Shown here piece by piece: positions 61,712-64,000 of a stretch of DNA of 64,000 nucleotides. Each line of letters opens with the position of its first letter. The stretch's first letter is position 1. Source of the stretch: Prasinococcaceae sp. CCMP 1430 (lineage: Eukaryota; Prasinodermophyta; Palmophyllophyceae; Prasinococcales; Prasinococcaceae); contig RQSC01000029.1 in NCBI GenBank assembly GCA_013416795.1, forward strand, positions 657,744 to 721,743, written 5' to 3'. Under the pieces are notes generated by a model. The model saw only the letters and a list, made by a program, of their open reading frames with translations. It did not search any database and was not told where the DNA came from. Both the position numbers and the translations under genes were made by a program.

Positions 61712-62569
61712 CTACTCGCCCGCCGGCGGCCTGCGCGCGACGAGGACCTCCGAGCACAAGAGCCCAAGGAAGTCCTCGCCTTCGCCGCACACGACGGCGC
61801 GCTCGAGCACCTCGAATCCGGCGCCCTCCGCGTATGGCGCCAGCGCCTGGGCTCGGCAGCCGCCGACGACGTGCGGCGTTAGGCTGTGAATGAGAGCCCA
61901 GACCGCCGCCGCAATGCGGCGAGCCACACCCGCTTCCTCCGGCGGTGGCGAGAGGCCCGCGAGGGCGAGCACGCCGCCAGGCCGCAGTGAGGTGCGCGCC
62001 TCGGCGAAGAACGCGCGCACGTCACTGTCGCTCAGGAGGTCCAGCATGTACGTCGACACGACCAGGTCCAGAGGGCCACCCTCCTGTGCCGCCGCAAAGG
62101 CGGCCGCCTGCGATCCGTCTGTCTCCACGACGACGGCGCGCGTATCACCTCGCAGCCGCGTCCTGGCGTTCGATGCCTGGACGCTCGAGAGATCAACGCA
62201 GGTGTAGCGCTGGCACGCAGGCGCGAGCTCGTCGCCGAGCAGCTGCGCCGCCAGCTTCCCCGAACCACTCCCCACCTCGAGCACGTGTCGCACTCGCTCA
62301 TCGGCCACGGCATGCGCGAGTGCCGCGCGCAGCGCCGCGACCGCGTTGCGCCCATACGAAGACCCTGAGTCGTCAACTGTCTGCCCGGCGCGGTCGTACA
62401 CGCGCTGTGCTGCGCTGCGGCTCAGCGTGCGGCGCGTATCAAGCGGCGCCGCGCCACGCGGCGCCGAGCGGCGGCACCGTGACTGAAGAAGGGCTCGCGC
62501 CCGTGCTCGCGCCAGCGCCTGCGGCTGCGGCTGCTGCTGCGCCGCGGGGCGTGAGGCCATCGCCCGCAT
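61712..62569 (-). CDS. SAM-dependent methyltransferase
   Basis: 285 residues from ATG 62567-62569. The first about 50 residues (RAMASRPAAQQQPQPQALAR ARARALLQSRCRRS) are Arg/Ala/Gln rich and could be an organelle-targeting peptide. The class I Rossmann fold is clear: AQRVYDRAGQTVDDSG, VRHVLEVGSGSGKLAAQLLG (motif I, GxGxG), YTCVDLSSVQASNARTRL (acidic end of strand 2), PLDLVVSTYMLDLLSDSDVR (motif IV), AEARTSLRPGGVLALAGLSP (motif VI), then a C-terminal substrate region with GAGFEVLERAVV. Substrate unknown; it resembles generic small-molecule methyltransferases (Methyltransf_11/25). Divergent from the gene at 63158. Confidence 0.8.
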   Translation of the reverse strand: MRAMASRPAAQQQPQPQALARARARALLQSRCRRSAPRGAAPLDTRRTLSRSAAQRVYDRAGQTVDDSGSSYGRNAVAALRAALAHAVADERVRHVLEVGSGSGKLAAQLLGDELAPACQRYTCVDLSSVQASNARTRLRGDTRAVVVETDGSQAAAFAAAQEGGPLDLVVSTYMLDLLSDSDVRAFFAEARTSLRPGGVLALAGLSPPPEEAGVARRIAAAVWALIHSLTPHVVGGCRAQALAPYAEGAGFEVLERAVVCGEGEDFLGLLCSEVLVARRPPAGE

Positions 62570-63157
62570 GGCTCCGCGCGTCACCTCAGGAGGGGCCGAG
62601 GCTGCGCCCGCGTGCCCGGCGTGTCGCGGCTTGGAGTGCGGTGACCAGCACCACGGCCGCGCCGCTGCGACGCGCAGCACCCCCGCGGTGCGCTGCGTCA
62701 CAGCGTGCAGGGCGATGTGGCAGCGCAGTCTCCCACCACAAACCACTCACCGCCCACCTGCCCACACCAGCGCACTCGGCGCTGCTTCGACGACACGCCA
62801 CGCCCACGAAACCATAATTCAGGTTAAACCCTAACATCTTCTTCGCTTGAAGGGTTTGTACGTTACATCAAAATGAGTGGTGTTTCACCGTCGAGGGTTT
62901 TTGGCCTTGGCGTGCAAGCTGTGTGTGTGTGTGTCTCCATCGTGCGCCGTCGGGGGTCTCGCTGGGCGGCCACCACGCAGCACGCCCGTGCGTGGGGGGG
63001 CGTGTGCGTGCACGTGCATGCGAGCGTAGGCGCGTTCGGGCGCTCGCCACAGCGCGGTCGGTCTGCGCGGCCGCGGGCGAGGGATGGCCTGCGTGGCGGC
63101 CCGCGCGCGCGCGGCGGCGCACGCGGCACGCGGCATGCGGCGCGCGGCGGCGGTCGC
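62570..63157. promoter_or_regulatory. divergent region with an AAACCCTAA telobox
   Basis: 588 nt between the methyltransferase (minus) and the next plus-strand gene. AAACCCTAA occurs at 62826-62834 in a short AT-rich patch (62815-62890); the rest is GC-rich with GTGTGTGTGTGT at 62921-62932. No gene is seen. Confidence 0.4.
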
Positions 63158-63898
63158 ATGGCGGGCCTCGGCGAGACGGCCGCCGGGGCCGAGGGCGAGG
63201 CGGCGCACCTTGCGGGCGACGATGCGGAGTTTGTGGTCATCGACAGCGAGGACGAGGCGTTCGGGCCGCCAGCCCTCGTGCTGGCCTCGTTCCTTCCTGA
63301 GGAGGTCGCGATAGTGCGCGAGGCGGTACGTCTTCGCGTGTGTGTGCACAGGTGGCGCCGTGCGCAGCCGCGCGCGGTAGAAAGAGGACGTCGCAGGGAG
63401 CAATTCCTCACCCTCGTACTTGCTTGCACGCTCGCGCTTGCGCTGGCCCTCGCGCCCGCGCTGACATCCCGCCTGCCACGCGGCGCGGTCCAGCTCGACG
63501 CCATGGGCGCGGGCTTCGTGCGCGTGTCGCGGCTGCCCACGTCGGCGCTCTCACAGCCGCTCGGGAAGGCCTTCGAGGCTGCCGACGAGACTGTGTCCTC
63601 GGTCAGCGAGCCCGCACTGGGCGTCATCCGCTGCACACTGTTCAGCGGGCTGAGCGGCGCCGAGGTCATCGCGTGCATGGACACGCTGGACGAATTGGAG
63701 CTGCCCGGTGGACCATGCGCGTTTGCGGCACTGGTGCCGCGCAACGCCAACAAGGTCTGCAAGGACGTGCTCGACGAGATACAGAAGGACCACGAGGCGA
63801 CTGCCGCGGCCGTCGAGGCGGGCGAGTTCGCCGAGCTGGCGGCCCAGGACGGCGCCGACACCCTCGTCGGCCAGCAGTACGAGGACCAGCGGCAGTGA
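63158..63898 (+). CDS. small conserved-looking protein of unknown function
   Basis: Two exons, 63158..63325 and 63494..63898 (190 residues), donor GCG/GTACGT, acceptor GTCCAG, phase 0; the 168-nt intron is stop-free and a multiple of three. FVVIDSEDEAFGPPALVLAS FLPEEVAIVREA joins LDAMGAGFVRVSRLPTSALS, then ALGVIRCTLFSGLSGAEVIA CMDTLDELELPGGPCAFAAL VPRNANKVCKDVLDEIQKDH. The alternation of a strand (ALVLASF), a helix (PEEVAIVREAL) and later CAFAALVP suggests a small alpha/beta fold. It recalls a plastid-associated family of algae and plants, but I cannot name it safely. The tail is acidic and Ala-rich. TGTAA at 63952-63956 lies 54 nt after the stop. Confidence 0.58.
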   Translation: MAGLGETAAGAEGEAAHLAGDDAEFVVIDSEDEAFGPPALVLASFLPEEVAIVREAVRLRVCVHRWRRAQPRAVERGRRREQFLTLVLACTLALALALAPALTSRLPRGAVQLDAMGAGFVRVSRLPTSALSQPLGKAFEAADETVSSVSEPALGVIRCTLFSGLSGAEVIACMDTLDELELPGGPCAFAALVPRNANKVCKDVLDEIQKDHEATAAAVEAGEFAELAAQDGADTLVGQQYEDQRQ

Positions 63899-63963
63899 GC
63901 TCGCGACACCTGTACCATACATACACAGGACGTCGCGCCGCCCGCGCACCGTGTAAGACAGCT

Positions 63964-64000
63964 CGGGTTTTTCTTTTTTTTTTTCTTTTTTTTCTTTTTT
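63964..64000 (+). repeat. pyrimidine (T-rich) tract at window end
   Basis: Nearly pure T with single C interruptions running to the end of the window, resembling the T tracts at 5986-6007 and 55421-55461. Confidence 0.9.

Noticed and set aside
1-64000. tRNA, rRNA, CRISPR, prophage or operon-like features
   Set aside because: None seen. The spliced eukaryotic genes make bacterial element types inapplicable, and no cloverleaf or rRNA core was noticed in the intergenic stretches, though short ncRNAs could be missed by eye.

Overview
The window is a piece of nuclear genome from a GC-rich, flagellated, photosynthetic unicellular eukaryote. Protein-coding density is high (about 30 genes or gene parts in 64 kb), genes sit on both strands, and many are split by short GT-AG introns (about 90-620 nt) whose donors are mostly GTGCG. 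Photosynthesis is inferred from a plastoglobulin/fibrillin-type protein and a DUF1350 protein with a transit-like N-terminus. A CFAP73/CCDC42-type protein and an SSX2IP/ADIP-type protein suggest flagella and centrioles. A probable UGA-decoded selenoprotein S argues against a land plant. I lean to a haptophyte (pavlovophyte-like), but a green alga is not excluded: TGTAA motifs follow several stop codons, and TTAGGG-type telomere-like motifs occur between genes. I see no rRNA, tRNA, CRISPR, transposon or viral gene.

Layout. 1-5.7 kb: end of a PARP-like protein, a fibrillin, a coiled-coil protein and the Hsp70 cochaperone Hip. 6.5-13.5 kb: FAM32A, SSX2IP/ADIP, a MIC19-like CHCH protein, a VHS-RING-HAD phosphatase fusion and BLOC-1 subunit 1. 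13.6-24.7 kb: EXS membrane protein, DUF1769 protein, DUF1350 protein, a membrane-anchored histone-H1-tail-like protein, CFAP73/CCDC42 and a small basic protein. 24.7-32.6 kb: ALG6 glucosyltransferase, plant-type DYRK kinase, selenoprotein S, a 2OG-Fe(II) oxygenase and a small acidic ORF. 34.1-43.5 kb: clathrin heavy chain, a secreted PF03407-type glycosyltransferase, FUN14 protein with an EF-hand-like loop, RAD51B. 44-55.1 kb: a large EF-hand/transmembrane protein broken by one in-frame TAG, the DNA polymerase delta catalytic subunit and FACT subunit SPT16. 55.6-63.9 kb: SR splicing factor, two incomplete genes flanking a 246-base N gap, a UIM-EDR1-UBA-J fusion, a methyltransferase and a small conserved-looking protein.

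The genes are mostly unrelated housekeeping genes rather than an operon-like system. Themes recur: proteostasis and ubiquitin (Hip, VHS-RING-HAD, UIM-EDR1-UBA-J, selenoprotein S), endomembrane traffic and glycosylation (clathrin, BLOS1, ALG6, PF03407, EXS), and chromatin or replication (POLD1, SPT16, RAD51B). The most novel items are the two multidomain fusions, the membrane-anchored H1-like tail and the selenoprotein S terminus. Exon boundaries were inferred by eye from reading-frame continuity, splice dinucleotides and family similarity recalled from memory; no alignment was run.
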